NCBI GenBank assembly: GCA_964473525.1
Contig: CAYYPK010000086.1
Location: forward strand, 1-10,085
Source: GCA-2687025 sp964473525
GTDB taxonomy: Bacteria > Poribacteria > WGA-4E > GCA-2687025
Reading direction: 5' to 3'
Length of the DNA stretch: 10,085 nt
In this document: in pieces, positions 1 through 6,463 of the stretch
Layout: every line of letters starts with the position of its first letter
Numbering within the stretch: position 1 is the stretch's first letter
Made by a program: the position numbers and the translations under genes
The notes under the pieces: generated by a model
Database searches by the model: none
The model's input: only the letters and a program-made list of their open reading frames with translations
What the model was told of the DNA's origin: nothing

Positions 1-30
1 CCCACCGTGTAGATCGAGGGGGCAACGACC

Positions 31-1029
31 ATGTACGCTTCGACCGCATCGGCCGGCGTCAAGGATCGTCTACGGTTGTTCTCGGGTCGCGCCCACACGG
101 GGCTTGCCAAGGAGATCGCCGACCGGCTCGGCGTTGCCCTCGGCAGCCTGCATGTACGTCAGTTCCCCGACACGGAGACGAAGGTTCAGATCGAGGAGAG
201 CGTGCGCGAGGCGGACATCTTCATCGTCCAGCCCACATGCCCTCCTGTGAACGAGAATCTGATGGAATTACTCGTCATGCTCGACGCCTTCCGTCGCGCA
301 TCCGCGGCTTCCGTCACCGCCGTCGTCCCATACTTCGGGTACGCCAAGCAGGACCGCAAGTCGACCGGTCGTGAGCCGATCAGCGCGCGCCTCGTCGCGG
401 ACATTCTGACCAGCGCCGGCGCCGACCGCGTCATCTCCGTCGACCTGCACGTCGCGCAGATTCAGGGGTTCTTCGCGATCCCCATGGACCACCTGACGGC
501 CCTCACAACCATCGCAAGTTACCTGCGCACGAAAGACCTTACGAACGCCGTCATCGTGTCGCCGGACGTCGGCCGCGTGAAGCTCGCGGAGAAGTACGGC
601 GAGTTGCTGAACCTGCCCATCGCGCTGATGCACAAGCGGCGCTCCGGCGACGCTTCCTCGCCCGAGGTCGTTGGCATCGTCGGAGACGTCCAGGGCAAGA
701 CGCCCATTATCGTCGACGACATGATCTCGACGGGCGGCACGATCCGCAACTCCGCGGAGGCGCTTACCGACGCTGGCTCTGAGCCGTGCTACATCGCCGC
801 CACGCACGGCGTGCTCATCGGCGAGGCGATGACGCGGCTAGGCGCGGACTGCGTGCGGGAAGTCATCGTGACGAACACCTGTCCCGTGCCTGCCGAGAAG
901 CTCGTGGAGCTTCCCAAGCTACACGTCCTGTCCATCGCGGGTCTTCTGTCAGACGTGATAGGCCGTATCCACCGAGGCGACTCGGTGAGTGAGGTCTTCA
1001 ACCGGCAGCAGTTGAACATCCCGGTCTAG
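31..1029 (+). CDS. prs: Ribose-phosphate pyrophosphokinase (PRPP synthetase)
   Basis: Cytosolic enzyme that transfers pyrophosphate from ATP to ribose 5-phosphate, making PRPP for purine, pyrimidine, NAD, His and Trp synthesis. The 332 residues fit the family (about 310-320) with a slightly long N-terminus. Visible landmarks are the F-S-G-R start of the first phosphoribosyltransferase-like domain (residues 17-20), F-P-D-T-E (45-49), the Y-F-G-Y-A-K-Q-D-R-K segment (101-110), the signature D-L-H-V-A-Q-I-Q-G-F-F (138-148, catalytic-region His140), K-R-R on the flexible catalytic loop (202-204), and the PRPP-binding loop I-V-D-D-M-I-S-T-G-G-T (227-237). The ATG at 31 has a GAGGGGG Shine-Dalgarno at 16-22, 8 nt upstream. 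All key residues are intact. Bases 1-12 read ccc acc gtg tag and could be the tail of an upstream gene, but that is too short to assert. It converges on the minus-strand gene ending at 1054 with only 24 bp between them and no visible terminator. Confidence 0.97.
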   Translation: MYASTASAGVKDRLRLFSGRAHTGLAKEIADRLGVALGSLHVRQFPDTETKVQIEESVREADIFIVQPTCPPVNENLMELLVMLDAFRRASAASVTAVVPYFGYAKQDRKSTGREPISARLVADILTSAGADRVISVDLHVAQIQGFFAIPMDHLTALTTIASYLRTKDLTNAVIVSPDVGRVKLAEKYGELLNLPIALMHKRRSGDASSPEVVGIVGDVQGKTPIIVDDMISTGGTIRNSAEALTDAGSEPCYIAATHGVLIGEAMTRLGADCVREVIVTNTCPVPAEKLVELPKLHVLSIAGLLSDVIGRIHRGDSVSEVFNRQQLNIPV

Positions 1030-1053
1030 GCGATCGTCTCGCGGCCGTTGAGG

Positions 1054-1263
1054 TCACGCTCGCCGCTCGAGGAAGCGGCCGACCGCGAAGATAGCCATGC
1101 CCGCCAGGAAGCAGAACAGCTCTATCCACATCGCCCGTTCCGGGCTCATGGGGCCGACGGGCGATGCCAAGTTCGTGTGGTTGCCGATGCCAATGAGCAG
1201 GCCGACGCTCACGGACGTGAAGCCGATGAGCTCGAGCGTCTTGCCAAGGTAGTACCGGGTCAC
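1054..1263 (-). CDS. Small two-helix membrane protein, unknown function
   Basis: A 69-residue protein with two hydrophobic segments, roughly residues 9-27 (L-E-L-I-G-F-T through I-G-I-G) and 45-64 (M-W-I-E-L-F-C-F-L-A-G through A-V-G-R). A polar Asn/Pro-rich loop joins them and the C-terminus is basic (F-L-E-R-R-A), so it is probably an inner-membrane hairpin. The start is GTG (complement of 1261-1263). An AGAGG at 1278-1274 overlaps the stop codon of the gene upstream and sits 10 nt before the start, which suggests translational coupling. The gap to that gene is only 13 bp, so the two are almost certainly co-transcribed. I do not recognise a named family. The clean hydrophobic pattern and operon position argue that it is real. 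Confidence 0.72.
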   Translation of the reverse strand: MTRYYLGKTLELIGFTSVSVGLLIGIGNHTNLASPVGPMSPERAMWIELFCFLAGMAIFAVGRFLERRA

Positions 1264-1276
1264 CGGGACGGAGCCT

Positions 1277-1990
1277 CTAGTAGAGCGACTTCATGCGGCC
1301 CCAGCTCGTCTCGAGGAGACCGTCGGAGGAGATGCCGCTCTGGAAGCGGAACGTGCCGTATTGCGGTTGGCTGCGCGTTGGACTGTCGGGCGTCCAGCCG
1401 ATCTGCTGGTCGGGGCCAGCCATGTCGACGTCGACGTAGGCGAAGTTAATAAGCAGCTCGCGCGTCTCACCCTCCGCCATGGCGTCCGTGTCCAGACTGA
1501 ATTCGCAGACGCCGCCGTCGTAACTCCAGGTCGCGAACGGGACCGACGGGTCTTCGAGGGACTGGCCCTCGAACAGTGGCACGGTGTACACCAACTGCTC
1601 GTCCGAGTAGGGGTCGCCGAGGGTGATGATGAGTCGATCCGATCGCTCGACGAAGTCGCGATCCGTGACCACGCTGTCGTCGTCGAACTCCAGGGCCACG
1701 TAGACCGAACCAGCGCGCCACACCGCGCGGAATTCGCCGCTGAAGTCGAGCGTATTCGCCCAGCTCGCGCCAGACGCCATGTCGCGGTCCAACTGCTGCC
1801 GCTCGACGCCTTCCCACGCGGGGTCGTCCACGACGCCGTCCACGATGGGCGCCGTACGCGCGCGACGCACAACGTAGGCGCGGTCCTCGGCGGACTGCGT
1901 CTCGGACGCGCTTACACGCATGTTCACGGTGGCGAACGCGGCGGCGACGAGAGCGACAAACGCCACGGACAGGAATCGTTGTGCTCGCAT
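1277..1990 (-). CDS. Exported CBM9/DOMON-like beta-sandwich protein
   Basis: A 237-residue secreted or periplasmic protein. Residues 1-28 look like a signal peptide: basic M-R-A-Q-R, a hydrophobic core V-A-F-V-A-L-V-A-A-A-F-A, then V-S-A-S with likely cleavage near 28. The mature part opens with A-P-I-V-D-G-V-V-D-D-P-A-W-E (47-60), the hallmark opening of carbohydrate-binding-module-9-like domains. Alternating strands follow, including V-Y-V-A-L-E-F-D-D-D-S-V (96-107) and S-D-R-L-I-I-T-L-G-D (117-126). Such domains bind sugars or haem, but the ligand here cannot be told. No catalytic domain is attached. The frame stays open to 2227, but ATG at 1990 is chosen because TTGGAGGCC lies just upstream and the signal peptide starts there. 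A sigma70-like promoter is visible further upstream (2053-2025). The small membrane-protein gene follows 13 bp after the stop. Confidence 0.85.
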   Translation of the reverse strand: MRAQRFLSVAFVALVAAAFATVNMRVSASETQSAEDRAYVVRRARTAPIVDGVVDDPAWEGVERQQLDRDMASGASWANTLDFSGEFRAVWRAGSVYVALEFDDDSVVTDRDFVERSDRLIITLGDPYSDEQLVYTVPLFEGQSLEDPSVPFATWSYDGGVCEFSLDTDAMAEGETRELLINFAYVDVDMAGPDQQIGWTPDSPTRSQPQYGTFRFQSGISSDGLLETSWGRMKSLY

Positions 1991-2024
1991 ATGGCCTCCA
2001 AGCGCGACTGTTGCGACTGGCCCT

Positions 2025-2053
2025 ACTGTAGCACGTGGCATGCGACTCGGCAA
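2025..2053 (-). promoter_or_regulatory. Putative sigma70-type promoter for the CBM9-like gene
   Basis: On the minus strand, TTGCCG (2053-2048) is followed by a 17-nt spacer and TACAGT (2030-2025), each matching the -35/-10 consensus at 4 of 6 positions. It ends 34 nt before the ATG at 1990. The spacing and orientation are right, but in a GC-rich genome of unknown sigma specificity this is only a candidate. Confidence 0.4.
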
Positions 2054-2089
2054 CGGCGTGCCGAAGGCCGCGCGAGGCCAACCCCTCTG

Positions 2090-2118
2090 TTGCGCTGGCC
2101 TGCCTGCGTCCGTATCCT
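2090..2118 (+). promoter_or_regulatory. Weak candidate promoter for the sulfatase-like gene
   Basis: TTGCGC (2090-2095), a 17-nt spacer and TATCCT (2113-2118) lie 35 nt upstream of the sulfatase-like start, in the 163-bp gap between two divergent genes. The match to consensus is 3/6 and 4/6, so support is mostly positional. Confidence 0.25.
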
Positions 2119-2153
2119 TGCGCCGGTACGAGTCACCGACCGAAGGCACGGCA

Positions 2154-3560
2154 ATGGAGAGCGCCACGATGGCCAAGAGGCCGAACATCGTCCTTTTCGG
2201 GGTGGATTCGCTGCTCGCGGACCACATGAGCTGCTACGGCTACAAGCACCTGACGACGCCGCACATCGACAAGTTCGCCCAGGGCGGCACGCTCTTCGAG
2301 CGGCTATACAGCCCGCACATCCCAACAACGAGCGCGTACGCGTCCATGCTTACCGGGATGGACACGTTCTCGACCCAGGTCGTCGCCCTACGGCACAAGG
2401 GCGGGCTGCGCGAGGAAGTCACGACGCTCGCCGAGATGCTGCGTGAAGAAGAGGACTACGACACGACGTGCGTCGGCTTCACCGGCAACCCTAGCTCACG
2501 CGGGTTCGACACGTACCTGGACTACTCCGGTTGGGGTTCCTGGAACGAGGGCCGCAGCCCGAAGGCGCAGAACCTGAACGACGTCGCCATCCCCGAACTC
2601 GAGCGGCTGGCGGACGCGGACAAGCCGTTCTTCCTGTTCCTCCGACACATGGATCCCCACGCCCCCTACCTGCCACCAGAACCCTACGAGCGCGCGTTCT
2701 ACTCTGGGAACGAGACGGACCCAGAGAACAGGTCCATGGACCCGGTGATGGCGTTCAAGCCGTTCTGCGACTTCTTCGCTGCCTGGATGCCGCCCGGTAT
2801 CTCGGACAAGGACTACGTCATCGCCCAGTACGATGGCGCCGTGGCGTACATGGACGCGTGCATCCAGTCCATCTTCAACAAGCTCGAAACGCTGGGCATC
2901 GAAGAGGAGACGATCGTCATCCTCAACGGCGACCACGGCGAGACGCTGTACGACCACGAGTGCTGGTTCGACCATCACGGCATCTACGACGTCACGCTGC
3001 ACGTGCCGCTTATCATCCGGTACCCGGGCAAGGTAGCGGCGGGCAAGCGCGTGGGTGGCTACAACCAGCACAAGGATCTGGTCCCGACGATCCTCGACCT
3101 CGCGGAGATCGACACGGGGATCGAATTCGACGGCGCCAGCCTCATGCCGATGGCGCGTGGCGAGGTGTCCTCGCACGAGCCGGAGATGTACATCACCGAA
3201 TGCACGTGGATGCGCAAGCACGGATGGCGCACGCCTGAGTGGAAGCTCATCCGCGCGCTGGAGCCGGATTTCCACTTCAAGCCGGAAGTCGAGCTCTATA
3301 ACCTGCTGACCGACCCCGACGAGAACGCGAACCTCGCCGAGGCGCAGCCGGACGTGGTGGATCTACTCACGGATCGCATGGAGGCGCACATCGAAACGCG
3401 CGAGGCGCAGACGGGCCTCAAGAACCCGATCTACCACCAGGGCGATTGGCACGGTCACAAGGGCGTGGGCGCGTTCGAGACGTCGCAGCAGGCGTACGAC
3501 ACGATGCACATAGGCGACCCGGACGCCGCCGCGAAGCTACAGGCCAAGTCTCGCGACTAG
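2154..3560 (+). CDS. Sulfatase-fold hydrolase with Thr at the nucleophile position
   Basis: A 468-residue member of the alkaline phosphatase/sulfatase superfamily. It opens with K-R-P-N-I-V-L-F-G-V-D-S-L (8-20), in which Asp18 is a metal ligand. Further family landmarks are the H-M-D-P-H-A-P-Y segment (165-172), the metal-binding I-L-N-G-D-H-G-E (256-263) and the C-terminal sulfatase tail with E-L-Y-N-L-L-T-D-P-D-E-N (380-391). The active-site segment reads P-T-T-S-A-Y-A-S-M-L-T-G (57-68). Aligned on the terminal T-G, Thr58 replaces the Cys/Ser that is converted to formylglycine, and Tyr62 replaces the Arg of C-x-P-x-R. It therefore should not be a formylglycine sulfatase; a Thr-nucleophile phospho- or phosphonate-type hydrolase or transferase is more likely. 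No signal peptide is seen, so it is probably cytoplasmic. ATG 2154 has GAAGG 7 nt upstream. ATG 2169 (M-A-K-R-P-N) also has GGAGAG 7 nt upstream and is an equal alternative. Confidence 0.9.
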   Translation: MESATMAKRPNIVLFGVDSLLADHMSCYGYKHLTTPHIDKFAQGGTLFERLYSPHIPTTSAYASMLTGMDTFSTQVVALRHKGGLREEVTTLAEMLREEEDYDTTCVGFTGNPSSRGFDTYLDYSGWGSWNEGRSPKAQNLNDVAIPELERLADADKPFFLFLRHMDPHAPYLPPEPYERAFYSGNETDPENRSMDPVMAFKPFCDFFAAWMPPGISDKDYVIAQYDGAVAYMDACIQSIFNKLETLGIEEETIVILNGDHGETLYDHECWFDHHGIYDVTLHVPLIIRYPGKVAAGKRVGGYNQHKDLVPTILDLAEIDTGIEFDGASLMPMARGEVSSHEPEMYITECTWMRKHGWRTPEWKLIRALEPDFHFKPEVELYNLLTDPDENANLAEAQPDVVDLLTDRMEAHIETREAQTGLKNPIYHQGDWHGHKGVGAFETSQQAYDTMHIGDPDAAAKLQAKSRD

Positions 3561-4315
3561 CGCGCGAACGGCACGTCGCCGAGCTCGAAATGGCCGTGGT
3601 GGTCCGTCCCTCTCACAAGGACGGGCCGCCACCCTCGTCCGTACGAGTTGCTCTCCTTCTGCCTAACCTCGGGCGTGATATAGCGGATAGTCAGACCCGC
3701 GCGTCGCCGCGTGGAGCGGTTCGGCAAGCTCCCGTGGACGATCCGTCCGTCGTGCAGGGACATCTCGCCCGCCGCCAACGTGATGTCCGTCGCGCGCGCC
3801 TCGTCCGCCGTCGACACCGCCACCTCCTGGTTGATACTCAGCAGGTTCCCGGCGGCGTCGGCCTTCCCGTGGGCCAACACACCGTCGACATGCGTGCCGG
3901 GAATGACCTGCATGCAGCCGTTGCCGGTGTCGGCGTCGTCGATCGCGTACCAGACGGTGAGGGCCTCGGGCGGCTCTAGACCCCAGTACGTGACGTCCTG
4001 GTGCCACGCCACGAACTTCCGCCCTCCCGGCTCGCCGTACTTGCAGAACACGTGCGTAGCGAGGAGCAGGATGTCTGGGCCGATCAGCGACTCGACGCAG
4101 TCGACGACGGCGTCCATGCTCGCCAGACGCCAGATGAACTCCTCCGTGTAGTGCCGGTCCAGCAGGCCGATCTGTGACGCCTCGCGGCCTTCCCGCTCCG
4201 CCAACGCGTCGAATTGTGCGCGGTACGACGCTGCTGCGTCGGCGTCGGCGACGCGCAGCCCGCTCACGTACCCGTCGCGCGCGTAGCTGGACACTTGATC
4301 TGAACGGAGGCCCAT
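3557..4315 (-). CDS. Phytanoyl-CoA dioxygenase (PhyH) family protein
   Basis: A 252-residue putative Fe(II)/2-oxoglutarate-dependent oxygenase that would hydroxylate an unidentified small molecule. The family fold is shown by D-G-Y-V near the N-terminus (14-17), the iron-binding H-Q-D (His105, Asp107) in W-H-Q-D-V-T-Y-W-G, the segment N-G-C-M-Q-V-I-P-G-T-H (132-142), and the distal His194 in H-G-S-L-P-N-R-S followed by the Arg cluster 203-205 that would bind 2-oxoglutarate. The Fe triad (H105, D107, H194) is complete, so it should be active. Length is normal for bacterial PhyH proteins, which are expanded in several uncultured marine and soil phyla. The ATG has AGAGGGA about 7 nt upstream. 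Its stop overlaps the sulfatase-like stop on the palindrome CTAG, and it is divergent from another PhyH gene. The true substrate is unknown; CoA esters are not implied. Confidence 0.93.
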   Translation of the reverse strand: MGLRSDQVSSYARDGYVSGLRVADADAAASYRAQFDALAEREGREASQIGLLDRHYTEEFIWRLASMDAVVDCVESLIGPDILLLATHVFCKYGEPGGRKFVAWHQDVTYWGLEPPEALTVWYAIDDADTGNGCMQVIPGTHVDGVLAHGKADAAGNLLSINQEVAVSTADEARATDITLAAGEMSLHDGRIVHGSLPNRSTRRRAGLTIRYITPEVRQKESNSYGRGWRPVLVRGTDHHGHFELGDVPFAR

Positions 4316-4395
4316 GCCCTAATCCCTCTGGATGGGGTGTGGTGGTGAGACCGTGACCGCGAGCAGACCCCGCTCGTGCGCAAAAGGAGGATGCT
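4316..4395. promoter_or_regulatory. Divergent intergenic region between two PhyH genes
   Basis: This 80-bp gap must hold the start signals of both divergent genes. No convincing -35/-10 pair is visible on either strand. There is an inverted repeat, CGCGAGC (4358-4364) and GCTCGTG (4372-4378), with one G-U pair and a 7-nt loop, just upstream of the plus-strand Shine-Dalgarno AAAAGGAGG (4382-4390). It could be an operator or a leader hairpin, or chance in GC-rich DNA. Confidence 0.35.
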
Positions 4396-5139
4396 ATGCG
4401 GCTGACGGAAGAGCAGCGCCGATTCTATGGTGACGCGGGATACCTGGCAATAGAGAACGTCGCCTCCGAGGCGAGTGTGGAAGCCATGCGCTGCCGTATC
4501 GAGGAGCTGTGCGCCGAGTGGGACAGCGACGCCGCGCGTCGGTTGGGCATGCAGCAGGAGGCGGCCGTACGTGGCGCGCTCACGGACGACGAGACGCCGG
4601 TCACGGTGAGGAAGTTCTCCGGCCTGGTGGACCACGAACCCGTGTTCGAGCAGCACGCGCTGTCGGAATCGCTGCTCGATGCGGTCGAGGACATCATAGG
4701 CGGCCCGGTCTGTCTGTACGCTGACCAGGCGCTGCTCAAGCCGCCGCATGTAGGGTCCGAGAAGATGCCGCATCAGGACAACGCCTATTTCAAGGTCGAC
4801 CCGGGCGATGCGGTCGTGACGGCGTGGTGCGCGCTCGACGACGCTACGCCAGAGAACGGCTGCATGCACTATATCCCGGGCTCGCATAGGTCAGGAGCCG
4901 TCGGACACGACGCCGTGGCAGGCACGCCGCACCTGGTGCCGGAGGGCTTCGAGCGAGACGCGGCGGTGGCTGTGCCGATCGCCGCGAGCGGAGTCATCTT
5001 TCACCACGCCGAGAGCCTGCACTACTCCCCGGTGAACCGGTCCCAGGCCTGGCGTCGCGCGTTCGTGTGCCACTACGTGCGCGCCGACGCGACGATGCCC
5101 GGCAAGGACCCGGCAACCCTCCGCACGGTGCGCGAGTAG
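4396..5139 (+). CDS. Phytanoyl-CoA dioxygenase (PhyH) family protein, second copy
   Basis: A 247-residue putative Fe(II)/2-oxoglutarate-dependent oxygenase, only distantly similar to its divergent neighbour. Visible features are the N-terminal F-Y-G-D-A-G-Y-L (10-17), the iron ligands in P-H-Q-D-N-A-Y-F (His126, Asp128), the substrate-side strand W-C-A-L-D-D-A-T-P-E-N-G-C-M-H-Y-I-P-G-S-H (144-164, contiguous), and the distal ligand His209 in L-H-Y-S-P-V-N-R-S with Arg220/221 for 2-oxoglutarate. The triad is complete. K-x-P-P (115-118) and M-P-H-Q-D resemble the ectoine-hydroxylase-like and small-molecule branches of the family more than a dedicated phytanoyl-CoA enzyme, but the substrate cannot be assigned. 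The ATG has an almost ideal Shine-Dalgarno (AAAAGGAGG, 5 nt away), suggesting strong translation. A 127-bp gap follows before the selenoprotein gene. Confidence 0.93.
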   Translation: MRLTEEQRRFYGDAGYLAIENVASEASVEAMRCRIEELCAEWDSDAARRLGMQQEAAVRGALTDDETPVTVRKFSGLVDHEPVFEQHALSESLLDAVEDIIGGPVCLYADQALLKPPHVGSEKMPHQDNAYFKVDPGDAVVTAWCALDDATPENGCMHYIPGSHRSGAVGHDAVAGTPHLVPEGFERDAAVAVPIAASGVIFHHAESLHYSPVNRSQAWRRAFVCHYVRADATMPGKDPATLRTVRE

Positions 5140-5155
5140 CCCAACGGCGCCGCGC

Positions 5156-5193
5156 TTGACAGACGCGTGCGCCGCCCGGTTCACTGTGCAGTG
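5156..5193 (+). promoter_or_regulatory. Candidate promoter with small inverted repeat upstream of selenoprotein gene
   Basis: A perfect -35 hexamer TTGACA (5156-5161) is followed 18 nt later by a poor -10 (TTCACT, 5180-5185, 3/6). CACTG (5182-5186) and CAGTG (5189-5193) form an inverted repeat overlapping that -10 and could be an operator half-site pair. Position in the gap before the ATG at 5267 supports a promoter; the -10 does not. Confidence 0.3.
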
Positions 5194-5266
5194 GAGGGCG
5201 GCTCACGCGTGCCCGGCCCGCCCACTCTCCCAGGATCCCATCACACCGAACTGGAGGCGCCCAGCG

Positions 5267-6328
5267 ATGATCCGCACCCCGCATGGGTTTGTGACATTGG
5301 CGCTACTCACCGTCTTCTGCGCGCTGTGTGCGCGCTCCTCGGCCGCTGCCGACGCGCGGACGCTGCTCGATGAATTCCGCGCGGTGGATTGGTACTCGCG
5401 CGCGGTCGGCCAGGACAAGGATCTGGCGGACGACGCCTGGCAGACCCGGATACGTGTGGAGCGCGAGCTCGTAACGCTCGGAGCGTCTGCCGTTCCCGCC
5501 CTGCTGGACGCCTGCGAGGACACGAACCGCCACGTGCGACTCCTCGCGGCTCAGGTGTTGGGGTACCTCGACGATGATGAAGCCGTGGAACCCCTGATCC
5601 TGATGGCGACACGGGACGAATACGCCGCCGCCCGCCTGATGGCCGTGGAGGCGTTGGGACGCCTGGGCGCGCGGGACGGCGAGCGTACCGTGAGAGCGGC
5701 GATGGACGATCAAAACCGATACGTCCGCGAGGCCGCCGGGTGGGCGTTGCCTCGTACGGAGTCGGGAGTCGGGGTTGGCGACACGCTGCGTTCGCTTGCC
5801 CTGGACACGTGGGAGCGCGGTGAGCCGGCGACCGCCGTCGTTGGACAGCCTGCGCCCGACTTCGAGCTGCGGGACGCTGACGGCCAGACCGTGCGGTTGT
5901 CGGACTATCGGGGCCGCAAGAACGTCGTCCTGGTCTCGCTCCTCGCCGATTGGTGACCCGTGTGCAACAGGGAGTTGGTTCAACTCCAGGAAGCCCACGA
6001 CAAGTTCGCTGAAGTCGACGCGGAGATCCTCGTCATCGATGCGCAGGAGGCGTTCCGGGTCCGCGCGTGGCGCGACAAGCTGGAGTCGCCGTTCGTGTTC
6101 CTGTCCGACCCGACCGCCTGGGTGTCCGCGCAATACGGCGTCGCCAAGCAGATCGTCGTCCACGACGAATGGGTGAGCCTGCCGTCCGCGTTCGTCATAG
6201 ACAAGCAGGGAGTATTGGCCTACGCGCACAGGGGACGTGGATGGCCCATGGAGGAACGCGCGAGCGCACAGGACATCCTCGACGCCCTGGCGCCGTACCG
6301 ACCGGCCAGGCCACGTTCGACTGACTGA
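5267..6328 (+). CDS. Selenocysteine-containing HEAT-repeat/redoxin protein (TGA read through as Sec230)
   Basis: A predicted 353-residue exported thiol-type oxidoreductase, annotated across an in-frame TGA (5954-5956). Residues 1-28 are a signal peptide (core L-A-L-L-T-V-F-C-A-L, then S-S-A-A-A). Residues about 73-163 are HEAT-like helical repeats (V-P-A-L-L-D-A, R-L-L-A-A-Q-V-L-G-Y-L, A-V-E-A-L-G-R-L-G). A redoxin/AhpC-TSA domain starts at G-Q-P-A-P-D-F-E-L-R-D (193-203). Its active site reads D-W-[TGA]-P-V-C-N-R-E-L (228-237), with TGA at the first Cys of W-C-P-x-C. The fold then continues without a break: E-I-L-V-I-D (253-258), F-V-F-L-S-D (276-281) and the cis-Pro segment L-P-S-A-F-V-I-D-K-Q-G (305-315). 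Neither half is a complete redoxin alone. A SECIS-like hairpin follows the TGA. ATG 5267 has GGAGG 9 nt upstream. The likely role is peroxide or disulfide reduction in the envelope. Alternatives are a nonsense mutation or sequencing error, which the precise Cys placement and hairpin make unlikely. Confidence 0.88.
5954..5999 (+). promoter_or_regulatory. Sec codon TGA and bacterial SECIS-like stem-loop
   Basis: TGA (5954-5956) is followed by a perfect 7-bp stem, GGAGTTG (5971-5977) with CAACTCC (5981-5987), around the loop GTT. Opening the top pair gives the loop GGTTC. A G at the first or second loop position and about 16-37 nt between TGA and loop are the known rules for bacterial SECIS elements; here the distance is 21 nt. 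A possible lower stem is CGTG (5959-5962) with CACG (5996-5999), leaving 8-nt internal loops on each side. The bulged U of the E. coli fdhF element is not seen. SelB would bind this hairpin to deliver Sec-tRNA. Confidence 0.8.
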
Positions 6329-6350
6329 ACCTCCGGTGGGGCGAGCACAC

Positions 6351-6356
6351 TACAAT
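6351..6356 (+). promoter_or_regulatory. Possible -10 element upstream of receptor gene
   Basis: TACAAT (5 of 6 to TATAAT) lies in the 135-bp gap after the selenoprotein stop, in a context CACTACAATGG similar to the TACAGT candidate near 2030. No -35 stands out at 16-19 nt upstream, and the element would leave a leader of about 100 nt before the start at 6464. The rest of the gap shows nothing else recognisable. Confidence 0.25.
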
Positions 6357-6463
6357 GGCGTAAGAGCGTCGGGCTTCTCTTGGCGGTCAACCGACACGCC
6401 CGGCGCGCCGTTGCAGCGATGTTCCACGCGGCAGTGTCCATGCCGCCACCGAGGAGACGGCTA

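Noticed and set aside
1920..2153. Upstream extension of the sulfatase-like gene to 1920
   Set aside because: It would overlap the divergent gene's signal-peptide region and promoter. The extension has no family match, and the conserved fold starts right after ATG 2154/2169.
1361..2446. Long plus-strand open frame opposite the CBM9-like gene
   Set aside because: Its composition is Arg/Ala/His-rich, as expected of a GC-rich shadow frame. It overlaps two well-supported genes and shows no domain.
5954..5956. TGA as an ordinary nonsense mutation (pseudogene)
   Set aside because: The frame is intact for 124 codons after it, the TGA falls exactly on a catalytic Cys position, and a SECIS-like hairpin follows. 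It is kept only as a low-probability alternative.
5960..6328. A separate small redoxin gene starting at GTG 5960
   Set aside because: It would begin inside the active-site motif, has no Shine-Dalgarno upstream, and lacks the first strands of the fold, which are present in frame just before the TGA.
6380..6463. Longer N-terminus of the receptor from TTG 6380 or ATG 6419/6440
   Set aside because: None has a ribosome-binding site, and the extra residues are Arg/Ala-rich with no known motif. GTG 6464 has GAGGAG at ideal spacing.
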